DNA from: UBA11090 sp035560555 | GTDB taxonomy: Bacteria; Spirochaetota; Spirochaetia; Treponematales; Rectinemataceae | NCBI GenBank assembly: GCA_035560555.1 | Contig: DATMZF010000061.1 | Location: forward strand, 27,688-91,687 | DNA length: 64,000 bases | Direction of reading: 5' to 3' | In this document: positions 7,036 to 16,316 of the stretch, one piece after another | How the letters are laid out: each line of letters opens with the position of its first letter | How positions within the stretch are numbered: position 1 is the stretch's first letter | Notes under the pieces: generated by a model | The model's input: the letters and a program-made list of their open reading frames with translations, nothing else | What the model was told of the DNA's origin: nothing | The model's database searches: none | Translations under genes and position numbers: made by a program

Positions 7036-9999
7036 CTAGGAGATCAAGTTCGCTATTTCCATCAGCCGTTTTATCTGGAAATTTTCCGCCATTTTCCTTA
7101 CGCCCTTGGCCAGAACATCGTCGATGGCCATGATGGCGTCGGCCAACGCCTTGACTTCTTCAAGATCACCAGACTTTATAGAATCGCTCAACGCCAATGA
7201 AAGCTCTGCCGGAAGTACGGCGAACCTCGCGGCAAGAACCGCTTCCTCGTCCTGTCCGCGCCCTGATTCTCCGTCCTTATCGACATAGCGGTATCCCAGA
7301 TGCGCGAGCCTTCCTATCGCCTCGAGGACGACCTTCTCCCTGAATGGTTTCCTGATGAAGGCGTTCGCGCCTATTCCCAGCACGTCGTCGCTTTCCTTGT
7401 CCAAGACGCTCGCGGTTATCACGATTATTTTAATGTGGTCCTTGGCAGGATCGGTTCGGATTATGCGGATCAGATCCTTTCCGCTGATTCCCGGCATGAC
7501 GAGATCGAGCAGGATGATCCCGGGGTTCCATGAATCGATCAACTCCAGGGCCTCCGCTCCATTCGCCGCTTGAGCAGTGGGGAATCCCAGCGGCTCCAGG
7601 AGCTTCACGAGAATGTCCCTGTTCGTCTCCCTGTCGTCGACGACGAGGATGCGCGGCGGTATTCCCTTCAGGATTCCGTCGATCCTTGTCTCGCCCTCCT
7701 CGATCGCTCCCTCGGCCACATGGGGGGGCGCGTCGATCGAGAATGAAAAGCTCGTTCCCGCGCCACGTTCGCTTTGGATGTTTAGTTCTCCCCCCAGGAG
7801 CTGGCAATATTTCTGGCTTATCGACAATCCCAGCCCCGTGCCTCCCTTGCTGCGGCCGACATCGGTCTGCTCGAATGGCCGGAAAATCTTCTGGATGTCT
7901 TCGGCCGCGACGCCGCTGCCCGTATCGGAGACCTTGAAGGCGAGCCTGCTCGGTGGCTCGGCGATGACCGAGACGTCGACGCTCACCGAACCGATGTCGG
8001 TGAATTTTATCGCGTTCCCGATGAGATTTATGAGAATCTGCTTGAGCTTGGCCTCATCGGTCAGGATATAGGGGGGTATGTCGGCTGGAACGCCGACGGA
8101 GAATTCGATTCCCTTCTTGGAAGCGGACATCGCGAACATCTTCTTCAGTTCGAGGAGGACCGCCCGCACGTCGCAGGGTTCGATCGAGGCCTCGATCTTT
8201 CCCGACTCAATCTTCGACATCTCGAGCACTTCATTTATCAGGGTTAAGAGATGCTCGCCGCTCGCGTTGATGGTCTCTATTTCCCGAAGCGACTCGCCGG
8301 ATAGGCCTTTGTCGCGCATGAGTATCTGGGAATAGCCAAGAATGGCGTTGAGCGGCGTACGTATCTCATGCGACATCCCGGAGAAGAAGATGGTTTTCGC
8401 GCCATTCGCCCTTTCGGCCTCGGCCCTCGCTATTTCCAGCATCTCTTCGCTTTTCTTGTGTTCATGTATTTCAACCTGCAGGTTCTTGTTTATCGTATCG
8501 ATATATTCCGTTCTCTCGGCTATCCTGCGCTCGAGGTTCTCCACGGCGTCCATGAGGCTTCCGTAGAATTTTTGCAGACCGCTGATTATCGTGAAGAACA
8601 TCATGAAGAAGGTGATGATCGTGAATACCCACGAGGAGGGAGCGGTAAAATAGGAGGTGAACGATAGATCGATCCGAAGCAGTTCCTGCGAGACGAGGAT
8701 GCCGAAGGCGACGGCGATTACCAGGCCGGCGGCCAGCGCGTTGATGCCCGCCTGCCTGCCGTAGAGGATGGTCGCGATGATTCCCGCGCTGAAAAAGTAG
8801 GAAAATCCTATGCCGATATTGCTTCTCGCCGCCAGCACTATGGTGCCCGTGGAAAACAGGAAAAAGAGCAGCAGGGTGATTTTTGTCTCGACGGCGATTC
8901 TTTTCCTGCCCAGCGCTACCAAGCAGGGCAGTATGAGAAGCGGCGTGTAGACCCAGACGAAGACATCGAAACCTATGGTCGCGACGTGATAGGCGACGGA
9001 GAGGAGCAGGGGAATGGAGAACAGCGAATAGGAAATGAGGGTGCTGTCGACGATGCTCGCTCTGATATCGCCCATCGACTGGTACTCTTCGAAGAATCGC
9101 CTCAGCTGTCTGTGGTCTTTTTTCGGCATCTTCGCGGAAGACAGCAGGAGCAGCGCGACGATAGATAAGGCTATGGCGAGCAGTAGCATGGTGTTGATCC
9201 AGCCGGGATGCTTCTTTTCCTTCGATATCTGGGGCGTGAGATGCCGCTCGAAAGCCCTGTAGTAGGCGCTGTCCTTGTTCCCCCGAAGGCTTTTGAGTTG
9301 TCTGTCGAAGAGGGCGATGATGCCCGCATTGACGGGCGCGCCTTTTCTGAACGCATAGCGGATTTGTGACGGGTTGAAGATTATGGTTGTCCTATACATT
9401 CCGCCGTCTGTCTCGTTCATCAATCCGAAAAGCCTGTTGACGACGGCGGCGCTGGCCCGTCCATCCGCGATAGCCTTGAAACAGTCTTCGTAGGAATCGA
9501 GGAACAGGAATTCGCACTCGACCCCGTAGTCGGCCGCCATCGTGACTATGCCATGCTCGCCCGTCGTGTGAATGCTGTCGCGCATGACCGCCACTGTCTT
9601 GCCGTTGAGGTCGGTGATTGTGGCGATCGAGCTGGCGGTGGCGGCATATACCACTGCCCAGTTGAGAAGGGCCGATTCGTTGTTGAAATCGAAGCTGTCG
9701 GCCCTGGCGGCCGAATAGGCCACATCGGGCATCACGTCGATCTCGCCGCGAGCGAGACGCCCGAGGCCTTCCTCCCAGGTCCCGGGAATATACTCGGGGC
9801 TGATACCGGAGCCCTCAAGAATCGCCTCGAGAAGGTCGATATGGAAACCATACGATTTTCCTTCCGAGGACAGGCCGATTTTCGGAGGGTTGTCGTAGAC
9901 ACCGACACGAAGCGCGGAGGGAAGGGGGATTGGCTCGCTGGAATATGTCGGGGAAAGCATGAGGAGCGTCAAGGCGAGTGACAGGAGAAATACTTTCAA
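7036..9999 (-). CDS. Hybrid sensor histidine kinase with periplasmic SBP domain
   Basis: 987-residue membrane sensor. Order: signal peptide, bacterial SBP family 3 domain (about residues 25-255, opening LPSALRVGVYDNPPKIGL), a membrane segment near 268-285, a block of about six more helices (about 320-480), a coiled linker, HisKA with FSGMSHEIRTPLNAILGYS (phospho-acceptor His544), a HATPase with DTGSGVAAEDI and GGTGLGLSIS, and a C-terminal REC with ILLDLVMPG (Asp832). It ends without a recognisable Hpt domain, so phosphotransfer needs an outside partner. It probably senses an amino-acid-like ligand. It is convergent with the HD-GYP regulator, 20 bases apart. Confidence 0.88.
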   Translation of the reverse strand: MKVFLLSLALTLLMLSPTYSSEPIPLPSALRVGVYDNPPKIGLSSEGKSYGFHIDLLEAILEGSGISPEYIPGTWEEGLGRLARGEIDVMPDVAYSAARADSFDFNNESALLNWAVVYAATASSIATITDLNGKTVAVMRDSIHTTGEHGIVTMAADYGVECEFLFLDSYEDCFKAIADGRASAAVVNRLFGLMNETDGGMYRTTIIFNPSQIRYAFRKGAPVNAGIIALFDRQLKSLRGNKDSAYYRAFERHLTPQISKEKKHPGWINTMLLLAIALSIVALLLLSSAKMPKKDHRQLRRFFEEYQSMGDIRASIVDSTLISYSLFSIPLLLSVAYHVATIGFDVFVWVYTPLLILPCLVALGRKRIAVETKITLLLFFLFSTGTIVLAARSNIGIGFSYFFSAGIIATILYGRQAGINALAAGLVIAVAFGILVSQELLRIDLSFTSYFTAPSSWVFTIITFFMMFFTIISGLQKFYGSLMDAVENLERRIAERTEYIDTINKNLQVEIHEHKKSEEMLEIARAEAERANGAKTIFFSGMSHEIRTPLNAILGYSQILMRDKGLSGESLREIETINASGEHLLTLINEVLEMSKIESGKIEASIEPCDVRAVLLELKKMFAMSASKKGIEFSVGVPADIPPYILTDEAKLKQILINLIGNAIKFTDIGSVSVDVSVIAEPPSRLAFKVSDTGSGVAAEDIQKIFRPFEQTDVGRSKGGTGLGLSISQKYCQLLGGELNIQSERGAGTSFSFSIDAPPHVAEGAIEEGETRIDGILKGIPPRILVVDDRETNRDILVKLLEPLGFPTAQAANGAEALELIDSWNPGIILLDLVMPGISGKDLIRIIRTDPAKDHIKIIVITASVLDKESDDVLGIGANAFIRKPFREKVVLEAIGRLAHLGYRYVDKDGESGRGQDEEAVLAARFAVLPAELSLALSDSIKSGDLEEVKALADAIMAIDDVLAKGVRKMAENFQIKRLMEIANLIS

Positions 10000-10022
10000 A
10001 TTGTCCTCCTACGCCTGGCCTT

Positions 10023-10050
10023 ATTATAACAGGAAGAAACATGGCGACAA
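10023..10050 (-). promoter_or_regulatory. Promoter of hybrid kinase
   Basis: Minus-strand -10 TATAAT (complement of 10023-10028), spacer 16, -35 TTGTCG (complement of 10045-10050), 24 bases ahead of the kinase start. Confidence 0.55.
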
Positions 10051-10170
10051 GGCGGCGGTGGATCGGGCGACTCTATTCCTAAGAGGACTTGAGTGCTATA
10101 TTCCGGGTACCGCATTATCCGCGATCGATCGATGTAAAAAAAGCTTGGTTGCGTAAAAAGGAACCCTAAT

Positions 10171-11517
10171 ATGGACGCATCGCATAGAACGACCTATCTG
10201 GAGAGAGACGCGATATTCCCGCTTCTCATAAAAATGGGCCTGCCCGCCGTGATCGGCATGATGGTGAACGCTCTCTACAATATCGTCGACACTATTTTTG
10301 TCGGTCTGGGCGTAGGTCCGATCGCCATCGCCGGCCTCGCGATCGTCTTTCCCATCCAGATGATCGTTTCGGCCATCGCCCAGGCCATCGGCGTCGGAAC
10401 GGCATCCATCATTTCGCGGCGGCTAGGGGAAAAGAGGCTCGAAGACGCGGCTAAGGCGCTTGGCACGGCGATCGCGTCCGTCACGCTCGCGACAGCGGTC
10501 ATCGTAGCCGTCCTTTTTCTGTTCATGCGGCCGATTCTCGGCTTTTTTGGAGCCAGCGCCGACACGATGCCCTACGCGATGGAATACCTGAGCATAGTCG
10601 GCGCTGGCTTCTTCTTTTTCTCGCTCTCGATGTGCGCGAGCAATCTTCTCCGTTCCGAGGGTAGCACGAAGGCTTCGATGATAGGCATGGTGATCGGCGC
10701 CCTTCTCAACACTGTCCTCGACCCCCTCTTCATCTTCGGCTTCGGGATGGGCATCGGGGGGGCGGCCATCGCCACCGTCATCAGCCAGATCGCTTCCTGC
10801 GTCTATCTGTTCGGAATGTACGCGCGAAAGAAAACGGTGCTCCCCATCAAGAGATCCTTTCTGCGCGTCGATCGCTCCATTCTGGGCAGGAGCGTCGTCC
10901 TGGGCACCCCCTCCTTCGTGCAGAGCGCCGGCATGAGCATCCTCCTTCTCATCGTCAATACGAACCTCGGGAAGTACGGTGGCGACGAGGCCATCACGAT
11001 CTATGGCATGGCGCATAAACTCAATATGCTCGTCATCATGCCCATATTGGGCATCGTCCAGGGCTTTCAGCCGATAGCGGGCTATAATTTCGGCGCGAAG
11101 CGCTTCGATAGGGTGAAGGACAGCCTGAAAGTCACCATTCTCACCGCCCTCGGCCTGGCCTTCTTCGGCTACGCTTTCATGATGATCTTCCCCCGCGTCG
11201 GCATGAGCTTCTTCACCCGCGACGCCAGCCTCATCGCCTCGAGCGCCCGCGTTCTTCGAATTCTCTTCCTCTTTGTCCCGGCCGCGGCCGTCCAGATCAC
11301 GGGCTCGGTCTATTTCCAGGCCGTGGGAAAGCCGACCGAGGCCCTCGTGCTGAGTCTTTCCCGCCAATTCCTCTTTCTCATTCCCTTCGTCCTGGCGCTG
11401 CCTCTCTTTTTCGGCCTGGACGGCATCTGGGCGGCTTTCCCCTTGGCCGACCTGCTCTCGGCTACCATCACGGTGACGCTCCTGCTGCGCGAGGTTCGAA
11501 AATTGGGCGCCCTATAG
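10171..11517 (+). CDS. MATE family efflux transporter
   Basis: 448-residue, roughly 12-helix membrane protein of the multidrug and toxic compound extrusion family. The N-end has PLLIKMGLPAVIGMMVNALYNIVDTIFVG and the second half repeats the pattern with FQPIAGYNFGAKRFDRVK, a MATE hallmark. It exports cationic compounds by sodium or proton antiport. The SD AAAGGAA lies about 8 bases before the ATG. It is divergent from the hybrid kinase and appears monocistronic, because the next gene has its own promoter. Confidence 0.9.
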   Translation: MDASHRTTYLERDAIFPLLIKMGLPAVIGMMVNALYNIVDTIFVGLGVGPIAIAGLAIVFPIQMIVSAIAQAIGVGTASIISRRLGEKRLEDAAKALGTAIASVTLATAVIVAVLFLFMRPILGFFGASADTMPYAMEYLSIVGAGFFFFSLSMCASNLLRSEGSTKASMIGMVIGALLNTVLDPLFIFGFGMGIGGAAIATVISQIASCVYLFGMYARKKTVLPIKRSFLRVDRSILGRSVVLGTPSFVQSAGMSILLLIVNTNLGKYGGDEAITIYGMAHKLNMLVIMPILGIVQGFQPIAGYNFGAKRFDRVKDSLKVTILTALGLAFFGYAFMMIFPRVGMSFFTRDASLIASSARVLRILFLFVPAAAVQITGSVYFQAVGKPTEALVLSLSRQFLFLIPFVLALPLFFGLDGIWAAFPLADLLSATITVTLLLREVRKLGAL

Positions 11518-11548
11518 GCGGTATTTCGACCCAGGGCAAAAAAAAGAT

Positions 11549-11577
11549 TTGACAAAGACGAAAGTATGACTAATACT
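11549..11577 (+). promoter_or_regulatory. Promoter of fadR-type regulator/sugar operon
   Basis: -35 TTGACA (11549-11554) with -10 at TAATACT (11571-11577), spacer 16-17. The operator at 11585-11613 starts just downstream, covering the likely start of transcription. Confidence 0.65.
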
Positions 11578-11584
11578 GTGTTCT

Positions 11585-11613
11585 ATCTGGTTAACCAAAC
11601 TTGTTAACCAGAT
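11585..11613. promoter_or_regulatory. Operator: perfect 11-bp inverted repeat (GntR/FadR type)
   Basis: Arms ATCTGGTTAAC (11585-11595) and GTTAACCAGAT (11603-11613) with a 7-base spacer. Each arm carries a TGGTTAACCA-like palindrome, close to the TnGTnnnACnA sites of FadR-subfamily regulators. It sits directly in front of a FadR-type gene, so autoregulation is the simplest reading. Confidence 0.75.
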
Positions 11614-11628
11614 GGGAGACAGTTCCGC

Positions 11629-12384
11629 ATGCCGGATAGACAGAAATCTGGAGACAAATCCAAGATTGAGCTGATCGTCCTCGATTACCTGAGGGACCAG
11701 ATCGTCTCGGGACAGCTGAAGGCCGGCACGAAGCTGCCGTCGGAGCGCGCGCTCGGCGAAACCTTGGGCGTGAGCCGCGGCTATGTGCGCAAAGCCCTGG
11801 CCAAGCTGGATCATTACGGCCTCATAGAAACCTTGCCGCAGCGCGGAACCATCGTAGCCGGCCTGGGAAGCAAGGCCATCTCCGGTCTCATCGCCAGCAT
11901 CGGAAGCTTCGACGAAGCCTTCGAGCCCGCCAATCTCTTCGAAATAAGGTCCCTGCTGGAAGTTTTCGCCGCCAGGAGGGCGGCCGAGCGCGCCGACCAG
12001 GACGACGTGATGGAAATCCTGAAATGGCACTCCGAGTTCCGCGCCAGGGCGAGCAAGGGGCAGAGGGGGCTGGAGGAGGATCACCTCTTCCACCTCGCCA
12101 TAGCCAAGGCGAGCGCCAATCCGGTCTGTCTCGCGCTCACGAGCTATATAACTCCCCAGATCATCTCCATGAACGTGGATTTCGCGGAAAGCGACCCCAA
12201 CAGGTTCCAGAGCACTGTCCTGGAACATGACAGGATCATCCGCTGCGTTCTGGCGAAGGACGCGGACGGCGCCGCGAGGGCCATGCAGGCTCATATGGAT
12301 GAGGCGTACAAGAGGCGCTGGCCGGAAAAAGCCTCTGAGAAGCCGACGGGGCCCGCTGTAGCCCAGGCCCCGCTGTTCATTTAG
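11629..12384 (+). CDS. FadR-subfamily GntR transcriptional regulator
   Basis: 251 residues. The N-terminal winged helix has the family motif LPSERALGETLGVSRGYVRKAL (about residues 38-59) and the wing GLIETLPQRGTIVA. The C-terminal FCD domain (about residues 95-230) has the helical pattern with FEIRSLLEVFAARRAAERA and a late HDRIIRCVLAKD segment that provides metal or ligand contacts. It probably represses the following sugar transporter and transketolase genes until an acid or sugar metabolite binds. Its own promoter carries the 11-bp inverted repeat. The gap to the binding-protein gene is 50 bases, consistent with one transcript. Confidence 0.88.
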   Translation: MPDRQKSGDKSKIELIVLDYLRDQIVSGQLKAGTKLPSERALGETLGVSRGYVRKALAKLDHYGLIETLPQRGTIVAGLGSKAISGLIASIGSFDEAFEPANLFEIRSLLEVFAARRAAERADQDDVMEILKWHSEFRARASKGQRGLEEDHLFHLAIAKASANPVCLALTSYITPQIISMNVDFAESDPNRFQSTVLEHDRIIRCVLAKDADGAARAMQAHMDEAYKRRWPEKASEKPTGPAVAQAPLFI

Positions 12385-12434
12385 TTGTTCGCTTTGAGAA
12401 TTGCCCATTCAAGATTCCAAGGAGGTTCGGAAAA

Positions 12435-13667
12435 ATGAAAAAGGTTTTCATGACGGCAATCGCATTCGCGATGCTCTTCACGTTCGCGGTTTCCGCCGCG
12501 GACAAACCGGTCACCGTCACCCACTGGTACTGGGCCGACAACAGCAAGTATTCGGCCACGATGCAGCAGATGGCGGCGGATTTCAGCGCGACGAATGGCA
12601 AGAACATCACGGTCGTCGCCCAGGAATATCCCTGGGACGGCGGCGCCTACAGCGAAACGCTGTTCAGGGCGGTGATGGGCGGCGGCGGACCGGACACTTC
12701 GTCGTTCAAGCTCACGTCGACTCCGCTTTTCTCGGCCAATGGTCTCCTCGCCAATCTCGACGGCTATCTCGCGGGATGGAAGGACAAGGATCAGATCGAG
12801 GCCAGTCTCTATAAAACCATGAGCGACGCCAGCAGGACCAAGAGCGTCTATGTCATGCCCTGGAACACCCAGGTTCTCTATGTCTACTACAGGCCTTCGA
12901 TGTTCAAAAAAGTCGGCATCTCCGTTCCCAAGACCTACGCCGAATTCCTTGAGGCCTGCAGGAAACTCACGCAGGACACGAACGGCGACGGCAAGACCGA
13001 CGTCTACGGGTTCGGCATGCGCGGCGCCAAGGGCGGACAGGAACCTTGGGGCAGCTTCATCTGGGCGCGCGGCGGCAATTTCAACGACATGACGACTCCT
13101 CAGGCTATCGCCGGCATGCAGGACTATGTCGACCTCTTCAAGAAAGGTTATGCGCCTCCCACGGCGACGATGGACGGCTTCAACGAGATCATCGCCAATT
13201 TCAAGTCGGGCAAGACGGCCATGACCGTCCATCATATCGGTTCGTCGGCGGGAATGGTCGAGACCTTCGGCGATGATGTCGGCGCCTTCCCCTTCCCCGG
13301 CGATGTCGGCCAGTGGACCTCGATGGGCGATACCGAGAACGTCATTCTCAAGTCAGCCAAGAACAAGGACGCGGCTTTCGAGTGGCTCGCCTATCTCGCG
13401 GCCGGTAAAGGCCAGGAGACATGGTGCACGGTGACGGGCAACGTCCCCGTCAGCAGAAACGTCAAGCAGCTGCCCTTCTTCCAGAACAACAAGTTCATGA
13501 AGGTTTCCATCGAGGGGGCTCCCGTCGCCGGCATTCTCCCGATTCTCGATACGACGACGGAGTGGATCAGCACTATCTGGCCGAACACCGTAGCCGCCGC
13601 GCTCATGGGGAAAATTTCCCCCGCCGACGCGATGAAGCAGCTTCAGGCAGGTCTCTGGGGTAAATAA
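12435..13667 (+). CDS. Sugar ABC transporter substrate-binding protein (family 1)
   Basis: 410-residue extracellular solute-binding protein of family 1. Residues 1-22 are a Sec signal peptide ending FAVSAA. The mature protein has VTVTHWYWADNSKY at the N-end and TANYYRP-like central strands. SD AAGGAGG is 10 bases before the ATG. It is followed by a UUCG-capped hairpin and then two permease genes, so it is probably made in excess of the membrane subunits. No ATPase gene is present, as is usual when a shared MsmK/UgpC-type ATPase serves several importers. The sugar is unknown; the operon points to a carbon source handled by transketolase. Confidence 0.88.
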   Translation: MKKVFMTAIAFAMLFTFAVSAADKPVTVTHWYWADNSKYSATMQQMAADFSATNGKNITVVAQEYPWDGGAYSETLFRAVMGGGGPDTSSFKLTSTPLFSANGLLANLDGYLAGWKDKDQIEASLYKTMSDASRTKSVYVMPWNTQVLYVYYRPSMFKKVGISVPKTYAEFLEACRKLTQDTNGDGKTDVYGFGMRGAKGGQEPWGSFIWARGGNFNDMTTPQAIAGMQDYVDLFKKGYAPPTATMDGFNEIIANFKSGKTAMTVHHIGSSAGMVETFGDDVGAFPFPGDVGQWTSMGDTENVILKSAKNKDAAFEWLAYLAAGKGQETWCTVTGNVPVSRNVKQLPFFQNNKFMKVSIEGAPVAGILPILDTTTEWISTIWPNTVAAALMGKISPADAMKQLQAGLWGK

Positions 13668-13691
13668 TCCCCGTTTTTTCACAGCTTTATT

Positions 13692-13738
13692 TCCGGGCCG
13701 CGCTGCTGCCGCTTCGGCGGCAACAGCGACGCGGCCCG
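13692..13738 (+). terminator. UUCG-loop hairpin between SBP and permease genes
   Basis: CGGGCCGCG...CGCGGCCCG outer stem with an inner CTGCCGC-TTCG-GCGGCAA stem, slightly imperfect, followed by AATTTTT. It is likely a partial terminator or mRNA-stabilising structure that lowers expression of the permeases. Confidence 0.6.
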
Positions 13739-13762
13739 AATTTTTACCAAAGGTATGGATCG

Positions 13763-14644
13763 ATGCGGCGGAAAACGAATATCTGGCCTTATCTGCTCCT
13801 GGCCCCGGCGCTTCTCATCGTGCTGACCGTGGTGTTCATCCCCGCGGTCAACGCCGTGCTGATGAGCTTCAAGAATTACGACCTCAGGCGGCCGAGCAGC
13901 ATGGGCTTCGTCGGGCTCAAGAACTATATGGCGGTTCTGGCCGACCCACTGTTCTGGCGCTCCTTATGGAAGACTATTGTATGGGTCGGGCTCGGCGTCG
14001 GCTTCCAGTTCGTCTTCGGCTTCATTCTCGCCTTGCTGCTGAACAAAAAGTTCATGGGAAGGGGATTGGTCCGTTCGCTGAGCCTGATTCCCTGGGTTAC
14101 GCCGGGCGTCCTCATAGGGCTCATGTGGCGATGGATTTTCGACGGCAACTATGGGGTGCTCAACGATATCCTGTTGAAGCTGGGCTTGATCGGCGACAAG
14201 ATTCCCTTCCTGGCCCAAGAATCCACGGCTTTTCCGGCGGTGATAATGACGATAATATGGCAGGGCATACCGTTTTTCGCCCTGATGCTCCTCGCCGGCC
14301 TCCAGGGCATCCCCGACGAGTTGTACGATTCCGCCGACGTGGACGGCGCCAGCGGCATCCAGAAATTTTTCCTGGTGACCATCCCTTCGCTGAAGAGCGT
14401 CATCTTCGTCACGACGCTGCTGCGCATAATATGGGTGGCCAATTCGGTTGACGTCATCTTTAACCTCACCGAGGGCGGGCCGGCCTATTCCACCCAGACG
14501 CTCAGCGTCTACATTTTCAACAAAGGCAACTCCCTCAACCTCGGCTACGCCGCCACGATGTCGATCATGCTGACGCTCGGCCTGTCCCTCGTGGCCCTGC
14601 GCTATCTGAAAAGCATATTTAAAAATCAGGAGGGAAAAGCGTGA
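13763..14644 (+). CDS. Sugar ABC transporter permease (MalF/UgpA type)
   Basis: 293 residues with six hydrophobic segments. The binding-protein-dependent transport signature (EAA loop) is ELYDSADVDGASGIQKFFLVTIPSLK, about residues 189-214, which docks the ATPase. The N-end is short, RRKTNIWPYLLLAPALLIVL, typical of the UgpA/LacF group. It overlaps the next permease start by 4 bases (GTGA). Together with the following gene it forms the membrane heterodimer for the binding protein upstream. Confidence 0.9.
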   Translation: MRRKTNIWPYLLLAPALLIVLTVVFIPAVNAVLMSFKNYDLRRPSSMGFVGLKNYMAVLADPLFWRSLWKTIVWVGLGVGFQFVFGFILALLLNKKFMGRGLVRSLSLIPWVTPGVLIGLMWRWIFDGNYGVLNDILLKLGLIGDKIPFLAQESTAFPAVIMTIIWQGIPFFALMLLAGLQGIPDELYDSADVDGASGIQKFFLVTIPSLKSVIFVTTLLRIIWVANSVDVIFNLTEGGPAYSTQTLSVYIFNKGNSLNLGYAATMSIMLTLGLSLVALRYLKSIFKNQEGKA

Positions 14645-15477
14645 AAAAGGGAAAATTCAAGCTTCTCAGGACAGTTCTTTTCTATCTGCTCCTGGCGGCG
14701 ATGCTCCTGTTCCTCCTTTTCCCCTTCTACTGGACTTTCGTCACTTCCGTAAAGCCGGAAAGCGAACTCTATGGCGAGGTCGTCACCTATTGGCCCAAAA
14801 CCTTCACGTTCGATTCCTACGGGAAGCTGTTCACCGAATTCAACTTCCTCAAGCCCATGGCCAACAGCCTGCTCGTGGCGTCCATCACGACGATGATATC
14901 GCTCACCGTCTCGCTTCTGGCGGCATATTCCTTCTCGCGCTTCAGGTTCAAGGGCAGGAAGCTCCTCATGACCATGTTCCTCACCAACAACATGTTCCCA
15001 ACGGTGCTCCTGCTGATCCCTCTCTACGCGATCATGCGCAAGCTGGGCATTCTCTATACGCCCGGCTCCCTCGTGCTTTCCTATACGACCTTCACCATTC
15101 CCTTTTCGATTTGGCTGCTCAACGGCTACCTGGACGATCTGCCGCTGGCGCTCGAGGAGGCGGCGATGGTCGACGGCGCCAACAGGGCGCAGGCTTTCAT
15201 GAAAATAATACTGCCCATCCTGATGCCGTGCATCGTCGCCACGGGGGCTTACGTGTTCATGACCTCGTGGAACGAATATACCTTCGCCGTCATGTTCACC
15301 AACGAAGCGAACCGCACGATTCCCGTGGCCCTGAAAAATCTCATAGGCCAGCTGGGCGTCGAGTGGGGCATGCTCACCGCGGGCGGAATAATCACGATAA
15401 TTCCCGTTTGCATAATGTTCTTTTTCGCGCAAAAACGGCTGATCGCCGGCCTCACCGCCGGGGCGGTCAAAGGCTGA
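14641..15477 (+). CDS. Sugar ABC transporter permease (MalG/UgpE type)
   Basis: 278 residues, GTG start inside the stop of the previous gene. Six hydrophobic segments; the EAA loop is ALEEAAMVDGANRAQAFMKIILP. The C-end AQKRLIAGLTAGAVKG is the usual end of MalG-like subunits. It partners the upstream permease. A good SD (AAGGAGAT) for the next gene follows directly, tying the transporter to the transketolase pair. Confidence 0.9.
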   Translation: MKKGKFKLLRTVLFYLLLAAMLLFLLFPFYWTFVTSVKPESELYGEVVTYWPKTFTFDSYGKLFTEFNFLKPMANSLLVASITTMISLTVSLLAAYSFSRFRFKGRKLLMTMFLTNNMFPTVLLLIPLYAIMRKLGILYTPGSLVLSYTTFTIPFSIWLLNGYLDDLPLALEEAAMVDGANRAQAFMKIILPILMPCIVATGAYVFMTSWNEYTFAVMFTNEANRTIPVALKNLIGQLGVEWGMLTAGGIITIIPVCIMFFFAQKRLIAGLTAGAVKG

Positions 15478-15497
15478 TTTCAAAGGAGATATGGAAG

Positions 15498-16316
15498 ATG
15501 GACGACGAGTCTCTGGACGAAAAGTCCAAACAACTGAGGCTGGATATCCTCAAGATGCTCTATCGCTGCCAATCGGGCCATCCCGGAGGGTCTCTTTCCC
15601 TGGTCGAGATGCTGATGGCGCTTTATTACCGGACGATCCGCGTGGCTCCGAAAAATCCGGCCATGGAAGACCGCGATCGCGTCGTCCTGAGCAAGGGCCA
15701 CGGCTGCCCTGCGCTGTACGCCGTCCTCGCCGATCTGGGATTTTTCCCGCGCGAGGATCTCTGGGACCTGCGTCAGCTGCGCTCCCATCTCCAGGGACAC
15801 CCCGACATGACGAAAACCCCCGGCGTGGACGCCAACACGGGCTCTCTCGGACAGGGCGCTTCCATCGCCATGGGCATGGCGCTGGCCGCCAAATACAAGA
15901 AAGCCGACTACAAGGTTTACGCGATTCTGGGCGACGGAGAATGCCAGGAAGGCATGATCTGGGAGGCGGCGATGTCGGCGGCCCACTATAAGCTGGACAA
16001 TCTCGTCTTCATGCTGGACCACAACGGCCTGCAGATAGACGGCTCCAACGATCAGGTCATGGGACTCGGCAACATAATGGAAAAATTCTCGGCCTTCGGA
16101 TTCGAGTGCCTCAAGGTGGACGGACACGATGTCGGCGCGATAGCGGAGGCGTTGGCCGCTCCCGCTATCGGGAAGCCGAAATTCATCTGCTGCGAGACGG
16201 TGAAGGGCAAGGGCGTGTCCTTCATGGAGGGTAACGCCGGATGGCACGGCAAGCCCATGAACGCCGAAGAATACGCCAAAGCGGCGAACGAACTGGGGGG
16301 AAGCATCGATGCCTGA
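15498..16316 (+). CDS. Transketolase, N-terminal (TPP-binding) subunit
   Basis: 272 residues from the ATG 8 bases after AAGGAGAT. It carries the thiamine-diphosphate half of transketolase: CQSGHPGGSLSLVEML at the N-end, SKGHGCPALYAVLAD, and the TPP motif GDGECQEGMIWEAAMSAAHYKLDNLVFMLDHN. It needs the C-terminal subunit encoded next, whose start it overlaps by 8 bases. Split transketolases in catabolic operons can be specialised, for example for apulose-4-phosphate. Here the substrate is open, but location after a sugar importer argues for a catabolic rather than housekeeping role (inference). Confidence 0.9.
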   Translation: MDDESLDEKSKQLRLDILKMLYRCQSGHPGGSLSLVEMLMALYYRTIRVAPKNPAMEDRDRVVLSKGHGCPALYAVLADLGFFPREDLWDLRQLRSHLQGHPDMTKTPGVDANTGSLGQGASIAMGMALAAKYKKADYKVYAILGDGECQEGMIWEAAMSAAHYKLDNLVFMLDHNGLQIDGSNDQVMGLGNIMEKFSAFGFECLKVDGHDVGAIAEALAAPAIGKPKFICCETVKGKGVSFMEGNAGWHGKPMNAEEYAKAANELGGSIDA

